The notes beneath the pieces were generated by a model. The model worked only from the letters and a program-made list of their open reading frames with translations, ran no database searches and was not told the origin of the DNA. Made by a program: the position numbers and the translations under genes. From Mycobacteriaceae bacterium (lineage in GTDB: Bacteria; Pseudomonadota; Gammaproteobacteria; Burkholderiales; Burkholderiaceae_D), in assembly GCA_903970145.1 (NCBI GenBank), contig CAJCHO010000115.1, forward strand, positions 1 to 46,547: a stretch of 46,547 bases of DNA, read 5' to 3'. Shown piece by piece: positions 1 to 10,091 of the stretch; position 1 is the first letter of the stretch; each line of letters starts with the position of its first letter.

Positions 1-821
1 ACCGGGGCATGGATATCGGTACCGCCAAACCCAGCCGAGCCGAACAAGCCGCAGTCGCGCACCACCTCATCGACATTCTCGATCCGGCCCAGAGCTACTC
101 GGCCGCGCAGTTCTGCCAGGATGCAACACCGCTGATCGAGGCGACATTTGCGCGCGGTCGGGTGCCGCTCCTGGTTGGCGGCACGATGCTCTACTTCAAG
201 GCCCTGCGAGAAGGACTTGACGCCCTGCCGATTGCCGACCCCCGCCTGCGCCTGCGTCTTCTGGACGAAGCCCGACAGGTGGGCTGGCCGGCATTGCACC
301 GGCGCCTCGGGGAAATCGATCCGGTGAGCGCGGCGCGCCTGGCTCCGAACGATTCACAGCGCATCCAGCGCGCGCTCGAAGTCTATGAGATCACCGGCAC
401 GGCGCTCTCGGTGCTCCATAAGCGCGACCGGCAGGCAGCTCCGGGGACGGCGCCACACTTCATCAATATCGCTCTCGAGGCGAGTGAGCGGGCGGTATTG
501 CACGAGCGCATTGCGACGCGCCTCTCGCACATGTTCGAGCGCGGTTTCATCGATGAGGTGCACGGCCTGCGCGCGCGGGGCGATGTCAATCCCGGCCTGC
601 CTTCCATGCGCGCGGTGGGATACCGCCAGGTGTGGGGACATCTGGATGGCGAGTATGGAGTCACCCAGATGCACGAGAAGGCACTGGCCGCAACGCGCCA
701 GCTCGCCAAGCGTCAGATCACCTGGTTGCGCGCGCTGCCGGACCGCCATCAAGTCGATTGCTTGAGTAAGTCAGCTGCGAACTCGGTCTACGAGATCATC
801 GCGCGCGCGCTCGCGCCCTAG
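1..821 (+). CDS. miaA: tRNA dimethylallyltransferase MiaA (5' end cut off by window)
   Basis: MiaA transfers a dimethylallyl group to N6 of A37 in tRNAs reading UNN codons. The reading frame is already open at base 3 (codons for R-G precede the first ATG at 9), matching the family motif [11 protein letters not shown]. The P-loop that precedes this motif therefore lies outside the window and about 45 N-terminal residues are missing. Visible family signatures are [28 protein letters not shown], the GYRQVW stretch and a C-terminal [12 protein letters not shown]. Its TAG stop lies within a CTAG that also gives the stop of the convergent hmgA. In E. coli miaA sits near hfq; here purM is close by, as in Betaproteobacteria. 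Confidence 0.97.
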   Translation, partial: RGMDIGTAKPSRAEQAAVAHHLIDILDPAQSYSAAQFCQDATPLIEATFARGRVPLLVGGTMLYFKALREGLDALPIADPRLRLRLLDEARQVGWPALHRRLGEIDPVSAARLAPNDSQRIQRALEVYEITGTALSVLHKRDRQAAPGTAPHFINIALEASERAVLHERIATRLSHMFERGFIDEVHGLRARGDVNPGLPSMRAVGYRQVWGHLDGEYGVTQMHEKALAATRQLAKRQITWLRALPDRHQVDCLSKSAANSVYEIIARALAP

Positions 822-2137
822 TTCCCGGGACGACTAAAGCCCTGCCAGCATGCATCGTAGTCGCGCTGCAGTTCTGGCGCTTCGAGCGCGAAGCGGCTCA
901 CGCAAAAGGGATAGCGCGCCTCGAACATGAAGGCCAGTGTTGCCTCCAGATACTGCGGAAGCAGCTCGGCGCGACTAGCCTTGGCAAAGCTCACCGCATC
1001 CGGTCCGTGGGCGGACATAGAGTTGTGCAGACTGGCGCCCCCGGGGAGAAATCCCTCGGCCTTGGCGTCGTAGCTGCCCGAAACGAGCCCCATGAACTCG
1101 CTCATTACATTGCGATGAAACCACGGTGGCCGAAAGCTATGCTCGGCAACCATCCAGCGCGGCGGAAAAATGACGAAGTCGACATTCGCCGTGCCAGCGA
1201 CCGGGGAAGGCGAAGTCAGCACCGTGAAAATGGACGGGTCCGGATGGTCGAAGCTGACCGAGTTCATGGCGTTGAACCGCGCGAGATCATATTTGTAGGG
1301 TGCGTAGTTGCCGTGCCAGGCAACCACGTCAAGCGGTGAGTGATCGAGCGTGGTGCACCACAGGTGGCCACCAAACTTCGCGACCAACTCGCAGGGGCCC
1401 GCCTTGTCCTCGAAGGCCGCCACCGGAGTGAGAAAATCGCGCGCGTTGGCCAGGCCGTTGGAGCCGATGGGCCCCAGTTCCGGCAGGCGCAGGCTGGCTC
1501 CATAGTTCTCGCAAATGTAACCGCGGGCACTTGCATCGTCGAGCAGCACGCGAAACTTCACGCCACGCGGCACCACTGCGATCTCGCCAGGCGCGAGCGC
1601 GAGAACACCCATCTCGGTGACAAGGCGCAAGGCGCCCGCCTGGGGAACAAAAAGCAGCTCGCCGTCGGCGTTGTAGAACGCGCGCTCCATGGACCGGTTG
1701 GCGCAATACAGATGGGCAGCGCATCCATCCTGTAAGAGCACATCGCCGGTCGCCGCGAACGTCGTCAGGCCGGCAATGAAATCCGTCGGTGCCACGGGCA
1801 TCACCAGCGGGTTCCAGCGCAGGCGGTTCGGCGGCGTTTCTACTTCACGCAGGGGAGCGCTGCGAATCAGGCCGTCTTCCATGCGGACAAAGGCTGGGTG
1901 CATCGCGGACGGCAAGAGGCGGTATAGCCAGCTGCGCTGGTTAGAGGCGCGCGGTGCCGTGAACGCGGTACCGGAAATCTGTTCCGCGAACAAGTCGCCG
2001 GCCACCCGTTGCGGCGAGTTCTGGCCGATGGGCAGCGCGCCCGCAATCGCCTCGCTGGCAAATTCGTTGCCAAAGCCGCTCTGGTAGGACAGGGCCGCTG
2101 CGGCGAGCAACTGCGCCCCCTGGACGGGCTTGTTCAT
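818..2137 (-). CDS. hmgA: homogentisate 1,2-dioxygenase
   Basis: This is a 439-aa, full-length homogentisate dioxygenase. It opens the ring of homogentisate to maleylacetoacetate in tyrosine/phenylalanine breakdown, with a non-haem Fe(II). The N terminus has the family signature [14 protein letters not shown]. The C-terminal half carries [19 protein letters not shown] and the Fe-ligand region [17 protein letters not shown], followed by [15 protein letters not shown], so the His/Glu/His ligands appear intact. The ATG has a strong ribosome site (CGGAGGT, spacer about 6) that begins just after the stop of the upstream hydrolase gene, 12 bp away. The two genes are therefore a translationally coupled catabolic pair. 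Maleylacetoacetate isomerase is not in this window. Confidence 0.98.
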   Translation of the reverse strand: MNKPVQGAQLLAAAALSYQSGFGNEFASEAIAGALPIGQNSPQRVAGDLFAEQISGTAFTAPRASNQRSWLYRLLPSAMHPAFVRMEDGLIRSAPLREVETPPNRLRWNPLVMPVAPTDFIAGLTTFAATGDVLLQDGCAAHLYCANRSMERAFYNADGELLFVPQAGALRLVTEMGVLALAPGEIAVVPRGVKFRVLLDDASARGYICENYGASLRLPELGPIGSNGLANARDFLTPVAAFEDKAGPCELVAKFGGHLWCTTLDHSPLDVVAWHGNYAPYKYDLARFNAMNSVSFDHPDPSIFTVLTSPSPVAGTANVDFVIFPPRWMVAEHSFRPPWFHRNVMSEFMGLVSGSYDAKAEGFLPGGASLHNSMSAHGPDAVSFAKASRAELLPQYLEATLAFMFEARYPFCVSRFALEAPELQRDYDACWQGFSRPGN

Positions 2138-2149
2138 CTGGGACCTCCG

Positions 2150-3151
2150 TTAGGAGTGGGCGAGCCGGACCACCTTCTGGTCGATAGCGCCAAAGATACT
2201 GCGTCCGGCGCCATCTTTCATCTCGATGCGAATCCGGTCGCCAAATCGCATGAAGCCGGTAGTTGGCTTGCCGTCGGCGATGGTCTCAAGGCAGCGTTTC
2301 TCGGCAATGCAGGCATAGCCGATGCGCGCATCCTCGTTGGCGGCCTTGTTCGATATGGTCCCCGAACCGATGATCGAGCCGGCGCGCGCGTTGCGCGTCT
2401 TGCACACATGGGCGATCAGTTGATCGAAGCCGAACACCATGTCGACGCCGGCGTTCGGTGCGCCGACCTGACTGCCGTTCCACGACACGTCCAGAGGCCG
2501 GTGCAGCCGGCCCTCGCGCCAGGCATCGCCCAGTTCATCGGGCGTGACTGCGACCGGCGAAAAACTGGTGGCGGGCTTGCCCTGGAAAAAGCCAAAGCCC
2601 TTGGCAAGCTCGTCCGGTATCAGATTGCGCAGCGAGACATCGTTGACCAGCATCACCAGACGCACGTGATTGAGTGCCTGCGCGGCGGCTAGTCCCATCG
2701 GCGCATCGTCAAGGATGACTGCCACCTCGCCTTCAAAATCGATGCCCCAGTCCTCACTGGCAGCCACGATGTCATCGCACGGCCCGATGAAGTCATCCGA
2801 GCCCCCCTGGTAGATCAGCGGGTCGTGCCAGAATGATTCGGGCATCTGCGCATTGCGCGCCCGGCGCACCAGCTCTACGTGGTTCACAAAGGCAGAACCG
2901 TCTGCCCACTGGTAGGCACGCGGCAGGGGCGCGAGGCAGCGCGCCGGATCGAAGGGGAAGGGATGCCGGGCGCGCCCCAGATTGAGGGCGTCCGAGAGAT
3001 CGGCCAGTTGCGGCGCGAAAAAACTCCAGTCGTCCAGCGCGGTCTGCAAAGTGGGGGCGATCTCGCCGGCCAGATGCGCGCTTGCGAGGTCACGCGATAC
3101 AACGGCGAGCTGCCCGTCGCGCGACCCGTCTTTCAGGCTTGCCAGTTTCAT
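2150..3151 (-). CDS. fumarylacetoacetate hydrolase (short FAH-family type)
   Basis: This 333-aa FAH-family enzyme is likely to split fumarylacetoacetate into fumarate and acetoacetate, the last step of tyrosine breakdown. The open frame extends further upstream, but that extension is Arg-rich and non-family-like, so the start was placed at the ATG at 3151, giving MKLASLKDGSRDGQL, the usual N terminus of this type. Metal-site motifs are present: the E-x-E in GIDFEGEVAVILDD, the Asp in LVNDVSLRN, and GKPATSFSPVAVTPDEL followed by GSIIGSGTISNKA. It is about 100 residues shorter than the eukaryotic-type FahA and belongs to the roughly 330-aa bacterial group (sometimes called FaaH). Placement 12 bp before hmgA supports the function. 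Confidence 0.93.
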   Translation of the reverse strand: MKLASLKDGSRDGQLAVVSRDLASAHLAGEIAPTLQTALDDWSFFAPQLADLSDALNLGRARHPFPFDPARCLAPLPRAYQWADGSAFVNHVELVRRARNAQMPESFWHDPLIYQGGSDDFIGPCDDIVAASEDWGIDFEGEVAVILDDAPMGLAAAQALNHVRLVMLVNDVSLRNLIPDELAKGFGFFQGKPATSFSPVAVTPDELGDAWREGRLHRPLDVSWNGSQVGAPNAGVDMVFGFDQLIAHVCKTRNARAGSIIGSGTISNKAANEDARIGYACIAEKRCLETIADGKPTTGFMRFGDRIRIEMKDGAGRSIFGAIDQKVVRLAHS

Positions 3152-3189
3152 CGAAAGAGGACTTTCAGGATGCAGGTTTGAAACACGAG

Positions 3190-4239
3190 CTAGGCGGCAA
3201 GCAACACGGTGCCCGGCGCGCCTTCTGAACGGGGCACGACTTCGCCGATGCGATAGGCCTTTTCGCCGGCGCTCTTTAGTGCCGAGAGCGTGCCCGCGAC
3301 GTCGACAGCGCGCACGACCAGCACGAAACCGATGCCGCAATTAAAGGTCCGGTACATCTCCGGCCACTCGATCGCGCCCGCCTTGGCGAGCCATTCAAAG
3401 ACCGGTGGCATCGGCCAGCTGCCCAGCTGCACCTGGGCCTGCAGCTGCTCGGGAAACATGCGATGGGTATTCTCGGTAATGCCACCACCGGTGATATGTG
3501 CCATACCGCGCAGATCCACCGTTTCGCGCAGGCGCAGGACATTCTTGACGTAGATGCGGGTAGGTTCAAGCAGGACTGCCCCCAGATTCGGTGCCCCCGC
3601 CGGAGCGCCCGGCAGCGGCCGCGCGAGATCGGCGCCGGCGTGCTCGATCACCTTGCGAATCAGGGAAAAGCCATTGGAGTGCGGTCCCGAGGACGCAAGG
3701 CCGATCAGCACGTCGCCAGCCGCGATGGTCGTGCCATCGACCGCGCGTGATTTTTCGACCACACCGACTGCGAAGCCTGCGAGATCATATTCGCCGACCG
3801 GAAATGCAGCTGGATGCTCGGCGGTCTCGCCACCGATGAGCGAGCAGCCGGCCAGTTCACAGCCGTAGGCGATTCCCTTGATGACATCGGTGGCAACAGC
3901 GACATCGAGTCGCTCGCACACGTAGTAGTCAAGAAAAAACAGCGGCTCGGCACCCTGCACCAGAATGTCGTTCACGCTCATGGCTACCAGGTCCACGCCA
4001 ATCGTATCGTGGCGCCTGGTCGCAAAAGCCAGCTTGAGCTTGGTGCCGACGCCGTCCGTACCCGACACCAGCACCGGCTCGCGATAGCGCTTGGGCAATT
4101 CGACCAGGGCACCAAAGCCGCCGATGCCGGCCAGCACTTCCGACCGCAGGGTGCGTTTGGCGAAGGGCTTGATGTTTTCGACGAGGGCGTCGCCCGCGTC
4201 GATATCGACCCCGGCAGCGCGATAGGAGAGTCCGGACAT
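3190..4239 (-). CDS. purM: phosphoribosylformylglycinamidine cyclo-ligase (AIR synthetase)
   Basis: PurM closes the imidazole ring (FGAM + ATP to AIR) in de novo purine synthesis. Starting at the ATG at 4239 gives 349 aa beginning [17 protein letters not shown], the expected N terminus; the longer open frame upstream is not conserved in character. Family motifs are [61 protein letters not shown] and [16 protein letters not shown]. It is divergent from hda across 225 bp. The fumarylacetoacetate hydrolase gene starts only 38 bp beyond its stop, so tyrosine catabolic genes may be partly co-transcribed with this housekeeping gene. Confidence 0.98.
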   Translation of the reverse strand: MSGLSYRAAGVDIDAGDALVENIKPFAKRTLRSEVLAGIGGFGALVELPKRYREPVLVSGTDGVGTKLKLAFATRRHDTIGVDLVAMSVNDILVQGAEPLFFLDYYVCERLDVAVATDVIKGIAYGCELAGCSLIGGETAEHPAAFPVGEYDLAGFAVGVVEKSRAVDGTTIAAGDVLIGLASSGPHSNGFSLIRKVIEHAGADLARPLPGAPAGAPNLGAVLLEPTRIYVKNVLRLRETVDLRGMAHITGGGITENTHRMFPEQLQAQVQLGSWPMPPVFEWLAKAGAIEWPEMYRTFNCGIGFVLVVRAVDVAGTLSALKSAGEKAYRIGEVVPRSEGAPGTVLLAA

Positions 4240-4464
4240 GAGTGAGGTGAACTTTGAGATTTGGGCGTGTACAGCTAAAGTAGCGACTTCGCTGCAGCGC
4301 GCAAGGCATGCTATTTTAGCCGATTGTGCCCGATCCAACCGATGTTGCGGCACCAGCGCGGCAAGTTGCCATGTGCTGCACGGTCGCAAGTCTGGTGCGC
4401 GCCGCATCATCGCGCCGGGTGCCGGTGCAGTCCTGGCCTGCCAGTTTCGTCGCGAGAAGGCTTC
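4240..4464. promoter_or_regulatory. divergent purM/hda intergenic region
   Basis: This 225-bp stretch between the purM start and the hda TTG start must hold both promoters. On the minus strand the best -10 look-alike is TAAAAT (complement of 4313-4318), about 75 bp before purM, with no good -35. On the plus strand no convincing consensus promoter was found. In many Betaproteobacteria a permease gene lies between purM and hda; no such gene or remnant is visible here. Confidence 0.35.
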
Positions 4465-5151
4465 TTGAACCACCAATTGCTGCTCGATCTGGGCTTTGCC
4501 GTGCGACCCTCCCTCGAGAATTTCGTCGTAGGTCGCAATTCGGAGGCGTATGCGGCAGTGTCCGCCATGAGTACGCCAGGCGCGGGCCATGTGACGCTTC
4601 ACCTGTGGGGCGAGTCCGGCTCGGGCAAGACGCACCTGCTGCAGGCGCTCGCTGGCCTGCCGGGCGCGCGCTACAGCGACTGCGCACTAAGCAGCGCCGA
4701 GCTCTCCTATGATCCGATGCTGCGACTGTTTTGCATCGACAATGTCGATGGCGCCGACGCGGACAGCCAGGTGCGTCTGTTCAATCTGATCAACGAGGTG
4801 CGCGAGGCCCGCACCGCGCGACTGGTCAGCGCCGCGCACAGCGCACCGCACCACCTCGCCTTGCGCGAAGACGTGCGCACGCGCCTGGGGTGGGGTCTGG
4901 TGTGTCGTCTGCACGCGCTCAATGATGAGGAAATCGACGCGGCTCTGGCGGGGCACGCCAGGTCGCGTGGCATGGACATGCCCATCGAGGTGCGTCGCTA
5001 CTTTCTCACCCATCTGCGCCGCGACATGACTTTCCTGATGCACATCGTCGAGGAACTCGATCGCCATTCGCTCACCGTCAAGCGACCGCTGACCGTGCCG
5101 CTGGTCCGTGACTGGTTACAGAATCAGGAAAGTGCACTGCATGCCTCGTAG
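4465..5151 (+). CDS. hda: DnaA regulatory inactivator Hda
   Basis: Hda is a DnaA-related AAA+ protein that, bound to the DNA-loaded sliding clamp, stimulates ATP hydrolysis by DnaA and so limits re-initiation. The frame is open from further upstream, but the TTG at 4465 is preferred. It follows a GAGAAGG site, gives 228 aa (E. coli Hda is 233) and puts a clamp-binding-type motif, QLLLDL, at residues 4-9, where Hda carries it. Walker A is GESGSGKT (about 49-56) and a Walker-B-like LFCIDNVDG follows. The C-terminal part has the helical lid region [19 protein letters not shown]. Its stop overlaps the start of the next gene by 11 bp, so it heads a coupled operon. Confidence 0.95.
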   Translation: MNHQLLLDLGFAVRPSLENFVVGRNSEAYAAVSAMSTPGAGHVTLHLWGESGSGKTHLLQALAGLPGARYSDCALSSAELSYDPMLRLFCIDNVDGADADSQVRLFNLINEVREARTARLVSAAHSAPHHLALREDVRTRLGWGLVCRLHALNDEEIDAALAGHARSRGMDMPIEVRRYFLTHLRRDMTFLMHIVEELDRHSLTVKRPLTVPLVRDWLQNQESALHAS

Positions 5152-5830
5152 ACTTGCACTGTTCGATCTGGACCATACGCTGCTACCTGTCGATAGCGAC
5201 TACGAATGGGGCGAATTCCTTGGTCGCAGCGGAGTCGTCGATGGCGCCCGGTTTCGCCAGGCCAACGAGCGCTTCTATCAGCAGTATCGCGACGGCACGC
5301 TCGACATTCGCGAGTTTCTCGAATTCGCGCTCGCCCCGCTGGCACGCATCCCGGCACCGCAGTTGCGTGCGCTGCAGGACGAATTCATGGCAAGCGTGAT
5401 TGCGCCGGTGCTCCATCCGCGCGCCCAGGGTCTGGTCGCCGGCCATCGCGAGGCCGGTGACCTGTGCGCTGTAGTGACCGCGACCAACGCCTTTGTCACC
5501 GCACCGATCGCCGAGGCCTTTGGCGTAGCCCATCTGATTGCCTCGATTCCGGCACAACGTCAGGGCCGCTTTACTGGCGCCATTGAGGGCACGCCGTGCT
5601 ACCGGGAAGGCAAGATTACGCGCGTCACCCAGTGGCTTGAAACGCTCGGACGCGCCTGGCACAGCTTTGACGAAACCGTTTTCTACAGCGATTCCCATAA
5701 CGACCTCGCGCTGCTCGGGCACGTCACCGAGCCGGTCGCAACCAATGCCGATGCCACCTTGCGCCAGCACGCGCTCGATCGCGGCTGGCGCACACTTGAA
5801 CTGTTCGATGATTCGCAAATTCATCAGTAA
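5141..5830 (+). CDS. HAD-superfamily hydrolase, SerB-like (subfamily IB)
   Basis: This is a 229-aa phosphatase-type HAD protein. The ATG at 5141 is chosen because the protein then opens [20 protein letters not shown], with the catalytic Asp-x-Asp (FDLDHT) about ten residues in, as in this subfamily; it overlaps the end of hda by 11 bp. Motif II Thr lies in VVTATNAFVTAPIAEAFG and motif IV is FYSDSHNDLALLG. The cap region EFLEFALAPLARIP is helical, like phosphoserine phosphatases. Members of this group next to hda and pcnB are common in Betaproteobacteria, but the physiological substrate is not established; a phosphoserine-phosphatase-like or lipid-phosphate role are both possible. Confidence 0.93.
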   Translation: MPRRLALFDLDHTLLPVDSDYEWGEFLGRSGVVDGARFRQANERFYQQYRDGTLDIREFLEFALAPLARIPAPQLRALQDEFMASVIAPVLHPRAQGLVAGHREAGDLCAVVTATNAFVTAPIAEAFGVAHLIASIPAQRQGRFTGAIEGTPCYREGKITRVTQWLETLGRAWHSFDETVFYSDSHNDLALLGHVTEPVATNADATLRQHALDRGWRTLELFDDSQIHQ

Positions 5831-7214
5831 ACTGCTGCGCCGCGGTGCGCCCACTGCGCCGCGGGCACGTCTCGATCGCGCGGCCAGCGGACCGGTCGTG
5901 GTCGGGCATGCCGAGCACCGCATCGAGCCGCGCCTGGTGTCCTCGAACGCGGTGCGCGTGACGCGCACGCTGCAGGAGGCGGGCTTTCTGGCCTTCATCG
6001 TCGGCGGCGCGGTGCGCGACCTGCTGCTCAACGTCAAACCCAAGGACTTTGACGTAGCGACCAACGCCACGCCCGAACAGGTGCAGCATCTGTTTCGCCG
6101 GGCACGGATCATCGGCCGGCGCTTTCGCCTGGTACACGTCATGTTCGGCTCGGACACCATCGAGGTCTCCACGTTTCGTGCCAACCAGGTCGAGAATGCC
6201 GAGACCGACGTGCATGGCCGGGTAGTGCGCGACAACGTCTTTGGCTCGCAGGAGGACGATGCGGCACGACGCGACTTCACGATCAACGCGCTCTATTACG
6301 ATCCGGCCACCCAGAATGTGATCGACTACCATCGCGGCGTGGCTGACCTGCGGGCGCGGCTGATTCGCATGATCGGTGCACCCGAGCGGCGCTATCGCGA
6401 AGATCCGGTGCGCATGCTGCGCGCAGTGCGCTTCGCAGCCAAGCTCGGCTTCGAGATCGAAGCCCAGTCGCGCGCGCCGATCGCGAAGATGGCGGACCTG
6501 ATCGCCAATGTGCCTGCAGCGCGGCTGTTCGATGAAATGCTCAAGCTCCTGCTCTCGGGTCATGCCCTGGTGTCGCTCGAGCGCCTGCGCGCCGAGGGTC
6601 TGCATCATGGCCTCTTGCCGCTGCTCGACGTGGTCCTCGAGCAACCGATGGGCGAGCGTTTTATCACCCTCGCCCTAAAGAGCACCGATGAGCGCGTGCG
6701 CCGCGGCAAGGCGACCTCGCCGAGCTTTCTGTTTGCGTGCCTACTCTGGCACGAGGTGCTAAAGCACTGGGAGGAGATCAAGGGTCGCGGCGAACTCTCG
6801 ATGCCGGCCCTGTCGCTGGCCATGGATCGCGTGCTCGATGCCCAGACCGAAGCGCTGGCCATCCAGCGGCGCTTCGCGGCCGACATGCGCGAGATCTGGG
6901 GTTTGCAACCGCGCCTTGAGCGACGCGTTGGTCGCGCGCCCTATCGCCTGCTCGAGCACCTGCGCTTTCGCGCCGGCTACGATTTTCTCCTGTTACGCTG
7001 CGAGGCCGGCGAATGCGACGCCGCGCTGGGCCAGTGGTGGACGCGCTTCATCGAGGCCGATGCCAACGCTCGCCTGCAATTGCAGACCGAGCTGCAGTCG
7101 ACATCGACTGGCAGCAGTGCCAATCCCAAGCGCCGTCGGCGCCGCAAGCGTCGCGCCGAAGGCGCTCCGGCAGCGCCCACCGAACAAGGCGAGGATTCGA
7201 GCGAAGACCGATGA
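5808..7214 (+). CDS. pcnB: poly(A) polymerase I
   Basis: PcnB adds poly(A) tails to RNA 3' ends, marking them for decay and setting plasmid-copy RNA levels. The ATG at 5808 lies 23 bp inside the HAD gene and gives 468 aa starting MIRKFISKLLRRG, the usual PcnB opening; no good ribosome site precedes it, suggesting coupling. The nucleotidyltransferase core shows FIVGGAVRDLLL and the catalytic Asp pair in KPKDFDVATNATPEQ, then SQEDDAARRDFTINALYYD and RYREDPVRMLRAVRFAAKLGF. The C-terminal tail is strongly basic (KRRRRRKRRAEG), as in poly(A) polymerases rather than CCA-adding enzymes. Its TGA overlaps the folK ATG. Confidence 0.97.
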   Translation: MIRKFISKLLRRGAPTAPRARLDRAASGPVVVGHAEHRIEPRLVSSNAVRVTRTLQEAGFLAFIVGGAVRDLLLNVKPKDFDVATNATPEQVQHLFRRARIIGRRFRLVHVMFGSDTIEVSTFRANQVENAETDVHGRVVRDNVFGSQEDDAARRDFTINALYYDPATQNVIDYHRGVADLRARLIRMIGAPERRYREDPVRMLRAVRFAAKLGFEIEAQSRAPIAKMADLIANVPAARLFDEMLKLLLSGHALVSLERLRAEGLHHGLLPLLDVVLEQPMGERFITLALKSTDERVRRGKATSPSFLFACLLWHEVLKHWEEIKGRGELSMPALSLAMDRVLDAQTEALAIQRRFAADMREIWGLQPRLERRVGRAPYRLLEHLRFRAGYDFLLLRCEAGECDAALGQWWTRFIEADANARLQLQTELQSTSTGSSANPKRRRRRKRRAEGAPAAPTEQGEDSSEDR

Positions 7215-7699
7215 GCCAGCGCGAGACTGTCTATATCGGCGTGGGCGCCAATCTTGGCTTCGCTGAAGATGCGGTGCTAAATGCGCTGGCCGATCTGGGT
7301 GAATTGCCAGACACCGAATTTCTGTGCGCCTCGGGCCTGTATCGCAGCGCGCCGCAGGATGCCGAGGGGCCGGATTTCATCAACGCGGCGGCACAACTGG
7401 CGACCGGCCTTGATCCCGAGGCGCTGCTCGCCCATCTCCTGGCGATCGAGGCGCGCCACGGCCGCGTGCGCACCACGCGCAATGCGCCGCGCACGCTCGA
7501 TCTCGACCTCTTGCTCTATGGCACGCGCACCATCGCCACTGCCGGCCTCGTGGTACCGCACCCACGCATGACCAGCCGCGCTTTCGTGCTTTTACCACTG
7601 CTCGAAATCGAGCCGGCTCTGGTGATTCCCGGTCATGGACCGGCACAGAACCTGCTCGCCGCGCTGGGCGGGCAGTCGGTAACCCGTCTGGTGCGCTGA
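7211..7699 (+). CDS. folK: 2-amino-4-hydroxy-6-hydroxymethyldihydropteridine pyrophosphokinase
   Basis: FolK (HPPK) transfers pyrophosphate from ATP to 6-hydroxymethyl-7,8-dihydropterin in folate synthesis. The start ATG at 7211 overlaps the pcnB stop (ATGA), giving 162 aa. Recognisable HPPK features are the N-terminal YIGVGANLGF, LYRSAPQDAEGPDFINAAAQLAT, the Mg2+-binding RTLDLDLLLYG and PHPRMTSRAFVLLPLLEI. It lies inside the hda-panC operon, 10 bp before the nucleoside kinase. Confidence 0.97.
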   Translation: MSQRETVYIGVGANLGFAEDAVLNALADLGELPDTEFLCASGLYRSAPQDAEGPDFINAAAQLATGLDPEALLAHLLAIEARHGRVRTTRNAPRTLDLDLLLYGTRTIATAGLVVPHPRMTSRAFVLLPLLEIEPALVIPGHGPAQNLLAALGGQSVTRLVR

Positions 7700-7709
7700 G
7701 CAGGCCGCT

Positions 7710-8357
7710 GTGCATCCGCTTGCCAGCCGGCTGCGCCAGCTCATCGTCGAGGGTCCCATCGGCGCTGGCAAGACGACTCTGGCGCAACGCCTTGCACACA
7801 CCCTGGGCGCACGACTGGTGCTCGAAGAGGCGGCGGCCAATCCCTTTCTGGAGAGCTTTTACCGCGACAGCGCGCGCTATGCGCTATCGACCCAGCTGGC
7901 CTTTCTGCTGCAACGGGTCGCGCAGATCCAGGCGCTAAGCGGTCATGATCGCGCCGATACGCCCCTGGTTGCCGATTTCATCCTTGAGAAGGACCCGATT
8001 TTCGCGGAACTCACGCTGTCCGCGGACGAACTCGTGCTCTATCGGCAGATCTACGCCAGCGTGGCGTTAGCCGGGCCGGAGCCCGACCTCGTGATCCTGC
8101 TCGAGGCGCGACCGGCGGTACTTGCCGAGCGCATCGCGCGTCGGGGACTGGCCATGGAGTCGGCGATCTCGCTGAACTATCTGGCCGATCTGAGCAGCCG
8201 CTACACGCGCTTCTTTTACCAGTACAATGCCGCTCCACTACTGATCGTCAACACCGAACACCTCAATCCAGTGGACGATGATGCCGATTATTTGCTGCTG
8301 CTTGAGCGCATCAGCCAGATGCGCGGGCGGCGTGAGCATTTCAATCGCGCGGCCTAG
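7710..8357 (+). CDS. deoxynucleoside kinase (dGK/dAK/dCK-type)
   Basis: This 215-aa P-loop kinase of the deoxynucleoside kinase family phosphorylates salvaged deoxynucleosides. It starts at GTG 7710, 10 bp after folK, behind a modest CAGG site. The P-loop is EGPIGAGKTT near residue 15. EEAAANPFLESFYRD and the VADFILEKDPIFAELTL region match the substrate-binding E/D-R positions of the family, and ARRGLAMESAISLNYLADLSSRY is the lid side. In Betaproteobacteria this gene regularly sits between folK and panB. The substrate preference cannot be told from sequence alone. Confidence 0.92.
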   Translation: MHPLASRLRQLIVEGPIGAGKTTLAQRLAHTLGARLVLEEAAANPFLESFYRDSARYALSTQLAFLLQRVAQIQALSGHDRADTPLVADFILEKDPIFAELTLSADELVLYRQIYASVALAGPEPDLVILLEARPAVLAERIARRGLAMESAISLNYLADLSSRYTRFFYQYNAAPLLIVNTEHLNPVDDDADYLLLLERISQMRGRREHFNRAA

Positions 8358-8405
8358 GAGCGCGCCTGGCCGACTGCCGTCGTCTTTACCCGTGAGGGTT
8401 CCACC

Positions 8406-9236
8406 ATGAGCTATCCCACTGTCAACGCCACTGTCCAGGGGCGCAAACCCGTGACCCTGCCGCGCCTTGCCGAAATGCGCGCGCGCGGGGAGAAGATCGC
8501 GGTCCTGACCTGCTATGACGCGAGCTTTGCGGCCCTGTTTGATCGCTGTGCGGTGGACGTGATCCTGGTCGGCGACTCGCTCGGCATGGTGCTGCAGGGA
8601 CTCACGTCGACGCTGCCGGTCACGCTCGAGCAGATGGCCTATCACACTGCCTGCGTGGCGCGCGGCGCCAAGACCACCTGGATTGTCGCCGATCTGCCTT
8701 TTGCCAGCTACCAGCAAAGTCGCGAGCAGGCCTATGCCAGTGCGGCGCGCCTCATGCAGGACGGCGCGCACATGGTGAAGATGGAGGGCGGCAGCTGGCT
8801 CGCGCCGACCATCGAGTTCATCGTCACGCGCGGCATTCCGGTGTGCGCCCATTTGGGCCTGACTCCGCAAAGCGTGCACGCCCTGGGCGGCTATCGGGTG
8901 CAGGGCAAGGGCAGTGGTGCCGCCGAGGCTCTGATGCAGGACGCACACGCCGTGAGTCAGGCCGGCGCCCAGATGCTGGTTCTCGAGATGGTTCCGGCCG
9001 CGCTTGCCGCCGAAGTCACCAGCCAGCTCGATCTCGCGACCATAGGTATCGGCGCCGGAGCAGACTGTTCCGGCCAGGTGCTGGTCTTGCATGACATGCT
9101 CGGTGTGTATCCGGGCAAGCCGGCGCGATTCGTCAAGAATTTCATGGAGGGCAGTGCCAGCATCGAAGAGGCCCTGTGCAACTATGTACGCGAGGTCAAG
9201 GACGGCAGCTTTCCCGGCATCGAACACACCTACTGA
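8406..9236 (+). CDS. panB: 3-methyl-2-oxobutanoate hydroxymethyltransferase
   Basis: PanB makes ketopantoate from 2-ketoisovalerate and methylene-tetrahydrofolate, the first committed step to pantothenate and CoA. It is 276 aa and starts at ATG 8406 behind GAGGG. Metal-binding Asp residues are seen in [12 protein letters not shown] and ADLPFASY, with Glu in VKMEGGSW; the catalytic Glu is in [29 protein letters not shown] and the C-terminal [11 protein letters not shown] are typical. It is followed 9 bp later by panC; sitting beside folK links a folate-using step with folate synthesis. Confidence 0.98.
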   Translation: MSYPTVNATVQGRKPVTLPRLAEMRARGEKIAVLTCYDASFAALFDRCAVDVILVGDSLGMVLQGLTSTLPVTLEQMAYHTACVARGAKTTWIVADLPFASYQQSREQAYASAARLMQDGAHMVKMEGGSWLAPTIEFIVTRGIPVCAHLGLTPQSVHALGGYRVQGKGSGAAEALMQDAHAVSQAGAQMLVLEMVPAALAAEVTSQLDLATIGIGAGADCSGQVLVLHDMLGVYPGKPARFVKNFMEGSASIEEALCNYVREVKDGSFPGIEHTY

Positions 9237-10085
<849 letters not shown>

Positions 10086-10091
10086 CGGGAT

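Noticed and set aside
4240..4635. N-terminal extension of the purM frame
   Set aside because: The family N terminus begins at the ATG at 4239; the extension lies over the hda promoter and is not PurM-like.
5183..6286. Minus-strand open frame of 367 codons over the HAD and pcnB genes
   Set aside because: It is antisense to two clear genes, with Arg/Ser/Ala-rich low-information translation and no motif.
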